Shown here: positions 8,713 to 17,474 of the stretch, one piece after another
How positions within the stretch are numbered: position 1 is the stretch's first letter
How the letters are laid out: every line of letters starts with the position of its first letter
Origin: Microvirga lotononidis
GTDB lineage: Bacteria > Pseudomonadota > Alphaproteobacteria > Rhizobiales > Beijerinckiaceae
Direction of reading: 5' to 3'
DNA length: 64,000 bases
Assembly (NCBI RefSeq): GCF_034627025.1
Contig: NZ_CP141048.1
Span: forward strand, 2,430,001 to 2,494,000
Program-made: the position numbers and the translations under genes
The notes under the pieces: model-generated
What the model saw: the letters and a program-made list of their open reading frames with translations, nothing else
The model's database searches: none
What the model was told of the DNA's origin: nothing

Positions 8713-9585
8713 TCAGCGCAGGTTGAAGCGGAGCGGCACGGTGAAGGTCGATTGCGGAATGAAGTCCGGGATCGGCGGCAGGGAGGATCCGGGGCTCGCC
8801 GCGGCAAGCGCAGCCTGATCGAGCGCCGGGTGCCCCGCGCTCCGGACGAGCGATGCGCCGACGATGCGGCCCGACCGGTCCATGGTGAAGCGCACGGTGG
8901 CAATGCCCGTGACGCCCTGGCTGCGCGCGACGTCCGGATAGCGCAGGCGATTGCGCAGCGACGCCACGAGGCTCGTCAGATAGCGATTGCGCGCGGTCGG
9001 ATCGGCCGAGGCCGCTTGTCCGCCCATGTTCTCACGGGAAGCCGAGGCCTGTCCCTGGCGCTCGTCGGACGGACGCGGTCTCGGTTCCGCAACGGCCCGG
9101 CGTGGAGGGGGCTTGCGCTCCACCGGCTTCGGTGGCGGCTTCTTCTCAGGCTTGGGCGCAGGCTTCTCTTCGAGAGGCTTGGCGACCACCGCCTCGGGCG
9201 GCGGAAGGATGACGGCTTCCGTCGGGACAATTTCCTGTTCGAGCGGAACCGCTTCGACAGGCGCTGCTTCGGTCACGTCCTGAGGCTGGGCCTCGATGAT
9301 CTCTTCGGGCGGCTGCTCTGCGATGGTTTCCGATTCCATCGGCGGCGATTCCGTTTCGACGGGCGATACCTCCTGGGATTGCTCCAGCGACGGCGCCACC
9401 GATACGAGCTCCTCCATGGCAGGAGCGAGGTCGATGGTGATCTCCTGCTCGCCGGGCGCTTCGGCCTTGTCGGACGGCCAGAACGTCACGGCCGTCAGCA
9501 CGGTGCCATGCAGGAGCAGCGCCGTGGCGAAGGCGATACCGAGCCGGCTCGGTTCCTGGGGCGATCTCATGCTTTGAACGGACAT
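8713..9585 (-). CDS. tonB: Energy transducer TonB
   Basis: A 290-residue TonB-family protein. It has a short cytoplasmic N-terminus and one transmembrane anchor (LGIAFATALLLHGTVLTAVTFW). A Glu/Pro-rich then Lys/Pro-rich periplasm-spanning region follows (EKPAPKPEKKPPPKPVERKP). The C-terminal TonB domain includes RYPDVARSQGVTGIATVRFT and ends PLRFNLR. It transmits proton-motive energy from ExbB-ExbD to outer-membrane receptors. It is last in the operon, 16 bp after exbD. A second start five codons in (MRSPQEPSR) is possible. No TonB-dependent receptor is in the window. Confidence 0.93.
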   Translation of the reverse strand: MSVQSMRSPQEPSRLGIAFATALLLHGTVLTAVTFWPSDKAEAPGEQEITIDLAPAMEELVSVAPSLEQSQEVSPVETESPPMESETIAEQPPEEIIEAQPQDVTEAAPVEAVPLEQEIVPTEAVILPPPEAVVAKPLEEKPAPKPEKKPPPKPVERKPPPRRAVAEPRPRPSDERQGQASASRENMGGQAASADPTARNRYLTSLVASLRNRLRYPDVARSQGVTGIATVRFTMDRSGRIVGASLVRSAGHPALDQAALAAASPGSSLPPIPDFIPQSTFTVPLRFNLR

Positions 9586-9601
9586 CGGAGGGGTTCAGGA
9601 T

Positions 9602-10047
9602 CTATGGCGTCGCCGGTCCGCCCGGGGCCTGCGCGACCAGGGAGACGCGGCTGAATCCCGCCGCGTTGATCTGCCCCATGATCTCGATGATGCGGCCATA
9701 GGGAACGGCCCTGTCGCCTCGCACGAGCACGACCTGGCCCGGCTCGATGCTCGCAAGCGCCCGCAGGCGCGGCATCATGGTCTCGGGCGCCAGCGGCTCC
9801 TTGTCGAGGAAGGCTTGCCCCTGCGCATCTATGGTGACCACGACCGGCTGCTTCGGCTGCGCGACTTTCGGCGCGGCCGTCTTCGGCAACTGCACGGGTA
9901 TGCCCACAGTCATGAGGGGCGCGGCCACCATGAAGATGATGAGCAGGACGAGCATCACGTCTACGAGCGGCGTGACGTTGATCTCCGACAGGGGAGCGGT
10001 TCCGAACTCGTCCTCCGTGTCCTGCGCCCGGATGGGTCCCATGCCCA

Positions 10048-10048
<1 letters not shown>
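9602..10048 (-). CDS. exbD: Biopolymer transport protein ExbD
   Basis: A 148-residue ExbD/TolR-family protein. The motif PLSEINVTPLVDVMLVLLIIF contains the single transmembrane helix with its essential Asp (LVDVML), followed by a periplasmic domain (VVVTIDAQGQAFLDKEPL). It forms the proton channel and motor with ExbB. The start shares one base with the exbB stop (TAATG). The neighbourhood of tonB supports ExbD rather than TolR. Confidence 0.93.
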
Positions 10049-10740
<692 letters not shown>

Positions 10741-10744
10741 AATC

Positions 10745-11206
10745 TCACTTCACGAAGGACACGGAATCGACCTTCGAGGCCGTCTCGATGGCGGACAGGC
10801 ACTCCTCCCGCGCGGCGCTCGCGCCGTCGCAGGTCAGGACGTCGTTGAGGAGGACGCGCCCGACGCGCGGGCAGGCCAGCCCGGGAAAATCGAACAGCTT
10901 GATCAGGGTCTTGCGGCGGGGCACCGGACCGACTTCCACGGCGAGCCTCTTGGCCGCAATGCCGTCGGTGTCCAGAGCGAACAGATCGAGCTTCAGGGAC
11001 TTCCAGCTCTCGCCCTTCTGGTTGTCGATGAGAAAATAAGTCCGGCAGCTTTCGCCTGCGGCCTCGATCCTGTTCAACTCGATGCGGAGAGGACTCGAGG
11101 CATTGTCCTGGGCGAGAGCCGTTCCGCTGAAAGGCAGGAACAGGGCCAGACAGGCGAGGATGCTGCCGGATGCATATCCGGGATCATTCCAGGTGCTCGT
11201 GCCCAT
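10745..11206 (-). CDS. Exported protein of unknown function heading the tonB operon
   Basis: A 153-residue protein that I do not recognise as a named family. The start MGTSTWNDPG is chosen over an upstream GTG (11224) because AAGGAGA lies at ribosome-binding distance. The N-terminus has a hydrophobic stretch ILACLALFLPFSGTALAQ, a likely signal peptide cleaved after ALA, so the mature protein is periplasmic, about 120 residues, and has four Cys residues (SCRTYF, LACPRV, LTCDG, REECLSA) that could form two disulfides. The stop lies 4 bp before exbB, so it is probably co-transcribed with exbB-exbD-tonB. A role tuning the TonB system is inference. Confidence 0.75.
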   Translation of the reverse strand: MGTSTWNDPGYASGSILACLALFLPFSGTALAQDNASSPLRIELNRIEAAGESCRTYFLIDNQKGESWKSLKLDLFALDTDGIAAKRLAVEVGPVPRRKTLIKLFDFPGLACPRVGRVLLNDVLTCDGASAAREECLSAIETASKVDSVSFVK

Positions 11207-11471
11207 GAACGCGTTCTCCTTCACATCGGCGGATCAGTTGGCGCCTGAGGGCCGGGAGCTTTCCCGGGGCGGCCGATGAAGTATCGGAAAGAACGTAAGT
11301 CGATCAAGGGGTTAGGAGAAGATCAGAGGCGTTCTAAAAGACCCGCTACGGCCTTGAGATCGGGATGGAATTCGCTTCCTTAAAAGAGCTTCAAAGTAAT
11401 TTTTCCTGGCTCCGACCGCGATCTTGCCGGTTGAAAGGCCATGAGCATCGAGCGGATTTCACGAAAATACC

Positions 11472-11621
11472 ATGATGCGTGAGGAAGAGTGGCCGTGCTT
11501 CTTACCTGGGAGATTCCGCTTGAGCTACGACGGTCACGACAAGCCATTTCCGTCTTGGTACCCTTACGCGTTCGTCGGTGCGATGGCGGTGCTTGGAGCG
11601 GCCTATTACGTGTTCGGGTGA
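11472..11621 (+). CDS. Candidate 49-residue single-pass membrane mini-protein
   Basis: An ATG-ATG open frame encodes 49 residues, starting MMREEEWPCFLPGRF. It ends in a hydrophobic, Gly/Ala-rich segment YAFVGAMAVLGAAYYVFG that would span the membrane once and terminate at its end. The hydrophilic N-terminus and C-terminal helix look protein-like rather than random. There is no clear Shine-Dalgarno sequence and no homologue is recalled, so it remains a candidate. It lies alone between two minus-strand operons. Confidence 0.4.
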   Translation: MMREEEWPCFLPGRFRLSYDGHDKPFPSWYPYAFVGAMAVLGAAYYVFG

Positions 11622-11750
11622 GAGCAGGGGCGATCATCGCTGCATCCTGCATCCCAAAGCGAGCGAGGCGGTACATCCGCGCCCCGGTCGCTTTTGGGAG
11701 AGAGCCTGTCCGCATGGCGGATCGGCATACGCACTATGCGGGTCTTATGG

Positions 11751-11765
11751 TTAACAAGCCGTTAA
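11751..11765. promoter_or_regulatory. CtrA-like box TTAA-N7-TTAA
   Basis: The sequence TTAACAAGCCGTTAA fits the alphaproteobacterial CtrA consensus TTAA-N7-TTAA and is followed by C, as in the full consensus. It lies just beyond the 3' end of the UxaA-type gene and about 130 bp after the mini-protein frame, so no downstream target is obvious. It may be a chance match. Confidence 0.3.
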
Positions 11766-11778
11766 CGTATTGGCGCGA

Positions 11779-13296
11779 TCACATGGTCGCGCCGACCTGC
11801 CAGGGAACGAATTCGAGGTCGCCGTAGCCGAGTTCCTCCGATTTCGTGTGCTCGCCGGACGCGACGCGCAGGAGGATGTCGAAGATCTCCCGGCCCTTGT
11901 CCTCGAGGGAGATGCCGTCGAGGATGTCGCCGCAGTTGATGTCCATGTCGTCCAGCATGCGGCGATAGATGTCGGAATTCGTCGCGAGTTTCAGGCTCGG
12001 CACCGGCTTGCAGCCGAAGGCCGAGCCGCGTCCCGTCGTGAACGCGATCAGGTTCGCGCCGCCCGCCACCTGGCCGGTCGCCGCGACGGGATCGTAGCCC
12101 GGCGTATCCATGTAGACGAAGCCGTGCTCTTTCACGGGCTCTGCATATTCGTAGACGGCGCGAAGCGTGGAGCGCCCGCCCTTTGCGGCCGCGCCCAAAG
12201 ACTTCTCGAGGATCGTCGTCAATCCGCCCGCCTTGTTGCCGGGTGAGGGATTGTTGTTCATCTCGCCGCCGTTGCGGGCGGTGTAATCCTCCCACCAATG
12301 GATCCGCGAGATGAGCTTCTCGCCGATCTCCCGCGTGGCGGCGCGCCGGGTGAGCAGGTGTTCGGCCCCGTAGATCTCAGGAGTCTCGGACAGGATCGAC
12401 GTTCCGCCGTGGCGCACCAGCAGATCGGACGCGACGCCGAGGGCCGGATTGGCCGTCAGGGCGGAATAGCCGTCGGAGCCGCCGCACTGGAGCGCGAGCA
12501 CCAGCTCCGATGCGGGGCGCGTCTCGCGCCGCGCTTTGGCGGCGATGGGCAGCATGTCCTTCACCGCATCGACGATGGCCTGCACGGTGCGCCGCGTGCC
12601 GCCCGTTTCCTGGATCGTGAGGGTGCGGAAGGTGTCGCTTTCGGTCAGGCCGTATTCCTGCTTCATGCGGCCGATCTGAAATACCTCGCAGCCGAGCCCG
12701 ACCATGATCACGCCGGCGAAGTTCGGGTGGCTGGCGTAGCCCCATTGCGTCCGGCGGAGGATATCGAACCCTTCGCCGTAGGCCGCGTGCCCGCAGCCGG
12801 TGCCGTGAACGATGGCCACGATGCCGTCGATCCCCGGGTAGTCGCGCAAGAGGCCGGAGCGCTCCACCTCCGCGGCGGCGAAACGCGCGACGGAAGCCGA
12901 GCAATTCACCGAGGTCAGGATCCCGATGTAGTTGCGCGTGCCCGTCTTGCCCGAGGCGCGGCGGTAGCCCTGGAAGGTGCCGCGCAGGTCGGGCGCAATG
13001 AGGTCGTCCTCCCGCGCCTCGACGCCGAAGGCGTAGTCGCGCTCGAAATCGTGCAGGCCGACATTGTGCTCGTGCACCCATTCGCCCGGCGCGATATGGG
13101 TCTTGGCGAAGCCGATGATCTGGCCGAACTTCCGGATCGGTTCGCCCTCGCGGATCGCTTCCGCGGCCATCTTGTGGCCTTTCAGGATGCGCTCGCGGGC
13201 CGTCAGACCCGCCGCGTCCGCGCCCTGGTTCACGAGGTCGATGGCGATGACCACGTTGTCATCGGGAGAGAGGCGGATGGTGCGGGGCGTGCTCAT
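11779..13296 (-). CDS. UxaA-family sugar-acid dehydratase (altronate/galactarate dehydratase type)
   Basis: A 505-residue protein of the UxaA/GarD dehydratase family. Residues 1-95 form the SAF-type N-terminal domain (MSTPRTIRLSPDDNVVIAIDL). The long dehydratase domain contains ASGKTGTRNYIGILTSVNCS, the Cys/His-rich VHGTGCGHAAYGE and the conserved LQCGGSDGYSALTANPALG. The family converts hexonates such as D-altronate or galactarate to 2-keto-3-deoxy acids using Fe2+. It lies 42 bp downstream of the TRAP permease gene, so import and dehydration of a sugar acid are probably one operon. The next enzymes (KDG kinase/aldolase) are not in the window. Altronate versus galactarate cannot be resolved from sequence alone. 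Confidence 0.87.
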   Translation of the reverse strand: MSTPRTIRLSPDDNVVIAIDLVNQGADAAGLTARERILKGHKMAAEAIREGEPIRKFGQIIGFAKTHIAPGEWVHEHNVGLHDFERDYAFGVEAREDDLIAPDLRGTFQGYRRASGKTGTRNYIGILTSVNCSASVARFAAAEVERSGLLRDYPGIDGIVAIVHGTGCGHAAYGEGFDILRRTQWGYASHPNFAGVIMVGLGCEVFQIGRMKQEYGLTESDTFRTLTIQETGGTRRTVQAIVDAVKDMLPIAAKARRETRPASELVLALQCGGSDGYSALTANPALGVASDLLVRHGGTSILSETPEIYGAEHLLTRRAATREIGEKLISRIHWWEDYTARNGGEMNNNPSPGNKAGGLTTILEKSLGAAAKGGRSTLRAVYEYAEPVKEHGFVYMDTPGYDPVAATGQVAGGANLIAFTTGRGSAFGCKPVPSLKLATNSDIYRRMLDDMDINCGDILDGISLEDKGREIFDILLRVASGEHTKSEELGYGDLEFVPWQVGATM

Positions 13297-13338
13297 GAAT
13301 GTCTCTTCTATAGGCGTATGTGATGTTGGGGCGGTCCG

Positions 13339-14745
13339 TCACCGCCCCAGTCCCATCTTCTGCGGGAGCCAGAGAGTCAGTTCCGGAATATAGGTGATCG
13401 CGATGAGCGCCAGCATCAAGGGTACGAGCCAGGGAAGGATCGCCACAGTAGTGCGCTCGACGGACAGCTTGGACACCCGTGCCAGAACGAAGAGGACCAT
13501 GCCGAGGGGCGGGTGAAGCAGCCCGATCATCAGGTTGAGCGTCATGATGAGCCCGAAATGGATCGGGTCGATGCCGAGCTTGAGCACGATCGGCAGCAGG
13601 ATCGGCACCAGGATGGTGATGGCCGCGATGGTGTCGATGAAGCAGCCGACGAACAGGATCAGGATGTTGGCGAGAAGCAGGAACACCCATTTGTTCTGCG
13701 TGAATCCGAGGATCGCGTCGGAGAGGATCTGGGCCGCCTGGCTGACCGTCAGAAGCCATGCGAAGATCGACGCCGCGGTCACGATGAAGAGAACCGAGGC
13801 GGTCGTCTCGATGGTGTCGAAGGTCGCCTTGGCGAGACTCCTGAAGGTCATGGAGCGATAGCGGACGAGGCCGAGGAACAGCGACCAGATGACCGCCGCG
13901 ACAGCCGCCTCGGTGGGCGTGAAGAGGCCCAGCGTCATGCCGCCGATCAGGATCACGGGCGCCATCAGGGCCATCACGGCCGAGAAGTCGTAGTACCAGT
14001 CGAGGGCGAGAAGCACGGCCAGCGCGATGCCGATGGAAACGTTCGATGAAAGCCCCGCCTGCATCATCAGCCATACCGCGACGGGGAACATCAGGACGAT
14101 GACGACCTCGACGCTCGCATTGCCAAGCTGGCGCCACGAGAAGGGCGTGTCCGCTCCCCAGCCGTTCTTGTAGGCGAAATAGGCCACCGTCGCCATCATC
14201 AGCAGCGTCATGACGATGCCGGGGATCAGTCCGCCCAGGAAGAGCGCGCCGATGGAGACGTTCGCCATCATCCCGTAGATGACGAAGGGCAGGGAGGGCG
14301 GAATGATCGGCCCGAGGGTCGCGGAAGCAGCCGTCACGCCGACAGAGAACTCCGTCGAGTAGCCATGGTCCTTCATGGCCTTGATCTCGATGGTTCCGAG
14401 GCCGGCCGCGTCCGCGATGGCGGTGCCGGACATGCCTGAGAAAATCACCGAGCCGATGATGTTCACCTGTCCGAGGCCGCCTTTCATCCAGCCGACGAGG
14501 GCAACGGCAAAGGAGTAGATGCGGCCGGTGACGCCGGCGATGTTCATGAGGTTGCCGGCGAGAATGAAGAAGGGGACGGCGAGAAGCGGAAAGCTCTCGA
14601 CGCCCGCGATCATGCGCTGCGCCACGATGACGTCGGGAACGGTCCCGGTGGCGAGGATGTAGAGCAGGGACGCAACGGCCATCGAGATGCCCACCGGCAG
14701 CCCGAGGATCATCAGTATAAGGAAGGAGCCGATCAGGATGAGCAT
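13339..14745 (-). CDS. dctM: TRAP transporter large permease (DctM family)
   Basis: A 468-residue polytopic membrane protein. It begins MLILIGSFLILMILGLPVGI and carries DctM hallmarks: GMSGTAIADAAGLGTIEIKAM, ASATLGPIIPPSLPFVIYGMM, and PTEAAVAAVIWSLFLGLVRY. The frame is open for another 160 codons upstream, but the chosen ATG overlaps the DctQ stop by one base (TGATG). It is about 40 residues longer than the shortest DctM proteins because of an extra hydrophobic region in the middle (VVIVLMFPVAVWLMMQAG). It transports a sugar-acid-type substrate using the sodium or proton gradient. Confidence 0.92.
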   Translation of the reverse strand: MLILIGSFLILMILGLPVGISMAVASLLYILATGTVPDVIVAQRMIAGVESFPLLAVPFFILAGNLMNIAGVTGRIYSFAVALVGWMKGGLGQVNIIGSVIFSGMSGTAIADAAGLGTIEIKAMKDHGYSTEFSVGVTAASATLGPIIPPSLPFVIYGMMANVSIGALFLGGLIPGIVMTLLMMATVAYFAYKNGWGADTPFSWRQLGNASVEVVIVLMFPVAVWLMMQAGLSSNVSIGIALAVLLALDWYYDFSAVMALMAPVILIGGMTLGLFTPTEAAVAAVIWSLFLGLVRYRSMTFRSLAKATFDTIETTASVLFIVTAASIFAWLLTVSQAAQILSDAILGFTQNKWVFLLLANILILFVGCFIDTIAAITILVPILLPIVLKLGIDPIHFGLIMTLNLMIGLLHPPLGMVLFVLARVSKLSVERTTVAILPWLVPLMLALIAITYIPELTLWLPQKMGLGR

Positions 14746-15329
14746 CAGGTTTCCGCCACTAAAGGTGCATCGAAAGCTTCGGGCCGCTCGAGGATGGAAA
14801 AGCCGCGGCGCCAGTTGGCGACGGCGACCTGAACGGAGCGGAAGCACATGAGGATGAAGCCGATGAAGACAAAGGCGTAGCTGAGGTTCTTCGGCAGGGC
14901 GACGGTGGTCATCTGCTCGTCGCCGACGATGCTCATGAAACGCCAGATGAGGAGAGCCCCGTAAGCGAAGAAGGCGACACGGATGAGGTCGATCCCCGTC
15001 GCCAGCACGCGGGCCGGTCCGGACGGAAGATAACGATAGAGGAAGTCGACCTGGATGTGGCGGTTCAGGCGCACGCACATGGCCGATCCGACGAAGACCA
15101 GGGCCACGTTGAGATTGGTGGCAATCTCCTCCGTCCAGGCGAAGGAATCGTTCAGAACGTAACGGGTGAAGAATTGAACGAAGACGGCGAGCGCCATCGC
15201 CCAGAACAGGGCCAGGGCCAGCCAATCCTCGAAGGCATAGTCTGAGAGATCGACCGGCGCGTTCTCGCTCTCGTCGAAGGTCTGCGCCAGTTCCTCGGCG
15301 CTGACCTGGGTGTGGATCTCAGTCTTCAT
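14745..15329 (-). CDS. dctQ: TRAP transporter small permease (DctQ family)
   Basis: A 194-residue membrane protein with four predicted helices. It has the DctQ core segment QFFTRYVLNDSFAWTEEIATNL and the following VFVGSAMCVRLNRHIQVDFL. An acidic 30-residue cytoplasmic N-terminus precedes the first helix. It bridges the binding protein and the large permease. The stop overlaps the dctM start and the gene lies 85 bp downstream of dctP. Confidence 0.9.
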   Translation of the reverse strand: MKTEIHTQVSAEELAQTFDESENAPVDLSDYAFEDWLALALFWAMALAVFVQFFTRYVLNDSFAWTEEIATNLNVALVFVGSAMCVRLNRHIQVDFLYRYLPSGPARVLATGIDLIRVAFFAYGALLIWRFMSIVGDEQMTTVALPKNLSYAFVFIGFILMCFRSVQVAVANWRRGFSILERPEAFDAPLVAET

Positions 15330-15414
15330 GGTTCGTCGAGCCTCTCAAGCCTGGAGCAATTCCCTCGCGACGGACAACAGGGAAAGGCGGGCCGCCGGAG
15401 GCGGCCCTTGCCAC

Positions 15415-16410
15415 TCAAAGACCTTCCGATTTCAAGGCCTGGATCTTGTCGTAATCCGCCTTGCGATAGCCCAGGGATTCCAGGGTGACGCTCTTCATCA
15501 CCGCATCCTTGAACTCGTCCTTGTTGACCTCCGTGATCGTCAGGCCCTTCTGCTTGAAGGTTTCGAGCAGTTCCTTCTCCTTCGCCTGGATCTCTCCCGA
15601 GGCCCGGATCGCGGCTTCCTGGGCGACGTCGGTGAAGATCTTCTTGTCTTCATCCGAGAGCTTGGCCCAGAGCTGCTTGGAGATGATCGTCGCCAGGTGA
15701 TCGACGATGTGGCCGGTGAGCACGATATTCTTCTGAACCTCGAAGAACTTCTTGGCTTCGATGGTGGTGAGCGGGTTCTCCTGCGCGTCGACGGTGCCGT
15801 TCTGAAGCGCCAGATAAACCTCCGCGAAGGCGATCGGCGAGGTGTTCGCGCCGCAGGAGCGCGGCATGGCCAGATAGGCCGGGGCGTCGGGCACGCGGAT
15901 CTTGAGGCCCTTCATCTCGGCGCAGGTCTTGAACGGCTTGTTCGTGGAGCTGTGGCGCACGCCATAATAGGTGAGGGCGACCATGTGGTTCCCGGTCTTT
16001 TCCGCGTAACCCGCGCTGAGCTCCTTGAACACGTCGCTCTTCGCGAAGGCGAGCAGATGGCCGGAATCGCGGAAGATGTAGGGATAGTAGCCGATGCCGA
16101 TGGGCGGATAGCTGCGCGCGGCGAAGCTCGGGCCGGAGATGATCATGTCGACCGTGCCGAGCGACAGGCCCTGGTTGATGTCGCTCTCCTTGCCGAGCTG
16201 GGAGGCCGGATAGACGTCGATCTGGTAGCGGTTGTTGGTGCGCTTCGCGATTTCCTGGGCGGCCCAGACGGATTGGGTATGGAAGGGTTCCGAGGTCTCG
16301 TAGACATGGGCCCATTTCAGCTTCGTCTGGGCACTGGCCGGCAGGGCGGGCAGGATGGCTGTCGCAGCGGCAACTAGGCCCAAAGCTAGGCGGCGGGTTA
16401 GAAATGGCAT
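15415..16410 (-). CDS. dctP: TRAP transporter substrate-binding protein (DctP family)
   Basis: A 331-residue periplasmic binding protein. The signal peptide MPFLTRRLALGLVAAATAIL ends in PALPASA before QTKLKWAHV. DctP features include the ligand-binding segment GLKIRVPDAPAYLAMPRSCGANTSP (conserved Arg that salt-bridges carboxylates) and FAEVYLALQNGTVDAQENPLTT. The carboxylate-binding Arg agrees with a sugar-acid ligand, as the UxaA-type gene suggests. It is first in the operon, divergent from the GntR regulator. Confidence 0.92.
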   Translation of the reverse strand: MPFLTRRLALGLVAAATAILPALPASAQTKLKWAHVYETSEPFHTQSVWAAQEIAKRTNNRYQIDVYPASQLGKESDINQGLSLGTVDMIISGPSFAARSYPPIGIGYYPYIFRDSGHLLAFAKSDVFKELSAGYAEKTGNHMVALTYYGVRHSSTNKPFKTCAEMKGLKIRVPDAPAYLAMPRSCGANTSPIAFAEVYLALQNGTVDAQENPLTTIEAKKFFEVQKNIVLTGHIVDHLATIISKQLWAKLSDEDKKIFTDVAQEAAIRASGEIQAKEKELLETFKQKGLTITEVNKDEFKDAVMKSVTLESLGYRKADYDKIQALKSEGL

Positions 16411-16518
16411 AGGCGTTCCTCCGGAAAGCCGGCTCTGCGGCCGGTTGACGAGTGGTCACGAGCGGTTCCGCCCGTGCGAGGGACCCGACAAGCTGATGGC
16501 GTGGGCCCATCGGTTCGG

Positions 16519-16530
16519 CTAACATGTTAG
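16519..16530. promoter_or_regulatory. Perfect 12-bp palindrome, probable GntR operator
   Basis: CTAACATGTTAG is an exact palindrome placed 4 bp before the ATG of the GntR-family gene and in the 124-bp region that separates it from dctP. Length, symmetry and position fit a FadR/GntR-type operator that would autoregulate the regulator and control the TRAP operon. This is inference from position and symmetry. Confidence 0.5.
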
Positions 16531-16534
16531 GCAA

Positions 16535-17251
16535 ATGGACGCGCTGGACAAGAGAAAAAGATACGATTTCCTCGGTCCTCTGGAGCGGGGAGCGCGGGGG
16601 CATACGACCGATAAGGTGGAAGCGTCGCTCCGGACCGCGATCGTGGGTCTCGACATTGCCCCCGGGGAATTCATCGACAAGGGGGCCGTGTGCACGGCGC
16701 TCGGGGTGTCCCGGTTCCCGGTGTCCGAGGCCCTGGCGCGTCTGGCCGCCGAGGGGCTCGTCGAGATCCTGCCCCAGCGCGGATCCCGTGCGGCGCGCAT
16801 CCGCCTGCCGGAGATCAGGGAATCGATGCTGATCCGGCGGGCCCTGGAGGGCATGGTGGCCGAGGCGGCCGCCACGCACCTGCCGCCTACGGCCATCGAG
16901 GCGCTTCGCGCCAACCTGGACGCGCAGCAGGACGCCGTCTCGCAGGGGGATCGCCCCGGCTTCTATACGCTGGACCTGGAATTCCACACGATCCTGGTGG
17001 AGGGGCTGGGGATGCCCCGGGTCGCGGCCGTGATCGACGCCTCACGGGCCAATATCGACCGCGTGCGCCGTCTCCTTTCATCGCCCCGGCGTCATGCCGT
17101 GACCCTCGCGGAGCATCGTGAGCTCTTCCGCGCCCTCGAGGCGCACGACAGCCCGGCGGCCCGGAGGGCCATGGAGGCTCACCTGGAGGCTGTCGTCGAC
17201 GAGCTGGAGCGTTTCTCCATCGAGCACCCCGAGGTCTTCGTGCAGGCGTGA
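16535..17251 (+). CDS. GntR-family regulator (FadR/FCD subfamily)
   Basis: A 238-residue regulator. Residues about 25-90 form the winged HTH with VCTALGVSRFPVSEALARLAAEGLVEILPQRGS. The FCD effector domain (about 95-230) has the metal/ligand residues in TLDLEFHTILVEGLG and a later LAEHRELFRALEAHD histidine. FCD domains bind carboxylate ligands via a metal, in keeping with control of a sugar-acid TRAP/dehydratase operon. It is divergent from dctP with a palindrome immediately before the start. The start MDALDKRKRY is used; nothing better is seen upstream. Confidence 0.9.
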   Translation: MDALDKRKRYDFLGPLERGARGHTTDKVEASLRTAIVGLDIAPGEFIDKGAVCTALGVSRFPVSEALARLAAEGLVEILPQRGSRAARIRLPEIRESMLIRRALEGMVAEAAATHLPPTAIEALRANLDAQQDAVSQGDRPGFYTLDLEFHTILVEGLGMPRVAAVIDASRANIDRVRRLLSSPRRHAVTLAEHRELFRALEAHDSPAARRAMEAHLEAVVDELERFSIEHPEVFVQA

Positions 17252-17358
17252 ACAGGAGACGATGGTCCAGGACATCCGGGCGAGAGGCGCCACTTCATCG
17301 GTGGGGTCGCGCGGTCTCTACCCGGTGCAGGCGAAGAGGCGTGTTCGAGCCCCGTCCC

Positions 17359-17474
17359 AGAGCATCGGGCCCAAAAGTGGATTTGCACTTTTGGGATTCA
17401 CTCCGCTGCTTCGTTGATAGGTCCGAGCATCGTTCGGGCCGGAAAACCGGGCCCATTTTTGCGTTCGATGCTCT
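17359..17474. repeat. Palindromic intergenic repeat element with terminal inverted repeats
   Basis: The 116-bp element is bounded by AGAGCATCG and its exact complement CGATGCTCT. Inside is a perfect 10-bp hairpin, CCCAAAAGTG/CACTTTTGGG with loop GATTTG (17370-17395), and a second GGGCCGG-AAAA-CCGGGCCC foldback. A diverged relative lies at 19753-19824. The right end provides two bases of the acyltransferase stop codon. It looks like a member of a dispersed non-autonomous palindromic repeat family. Confidence 0.65.

Larger units (their letters stand above)
11225..11778. other. 554-bp intergenic region between convergent/divergent units
   Basis: This stretch precedes the tonB operon and follows the UxaA-type gene. 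It should contain the tonB-operon promoter. A TTCTAAA heptamer at 11332-11338 resembles half of the Irr iron-control element of Hyphomicrobiales, without a convincing left half. One small open frame (11472-11621) and a TTAA-N7-TTAA box (11751-11765) are listed separately. Nothing else is recognised. Confidence 0.5.

Noticed and set aside
11380..11715. 111-codon minus-strand frame in the intergenic region
   Set aside because: Basic, low-complexity composition, no ribosome-binding site and no motif; the short plus-strand frame looks more protein-like.
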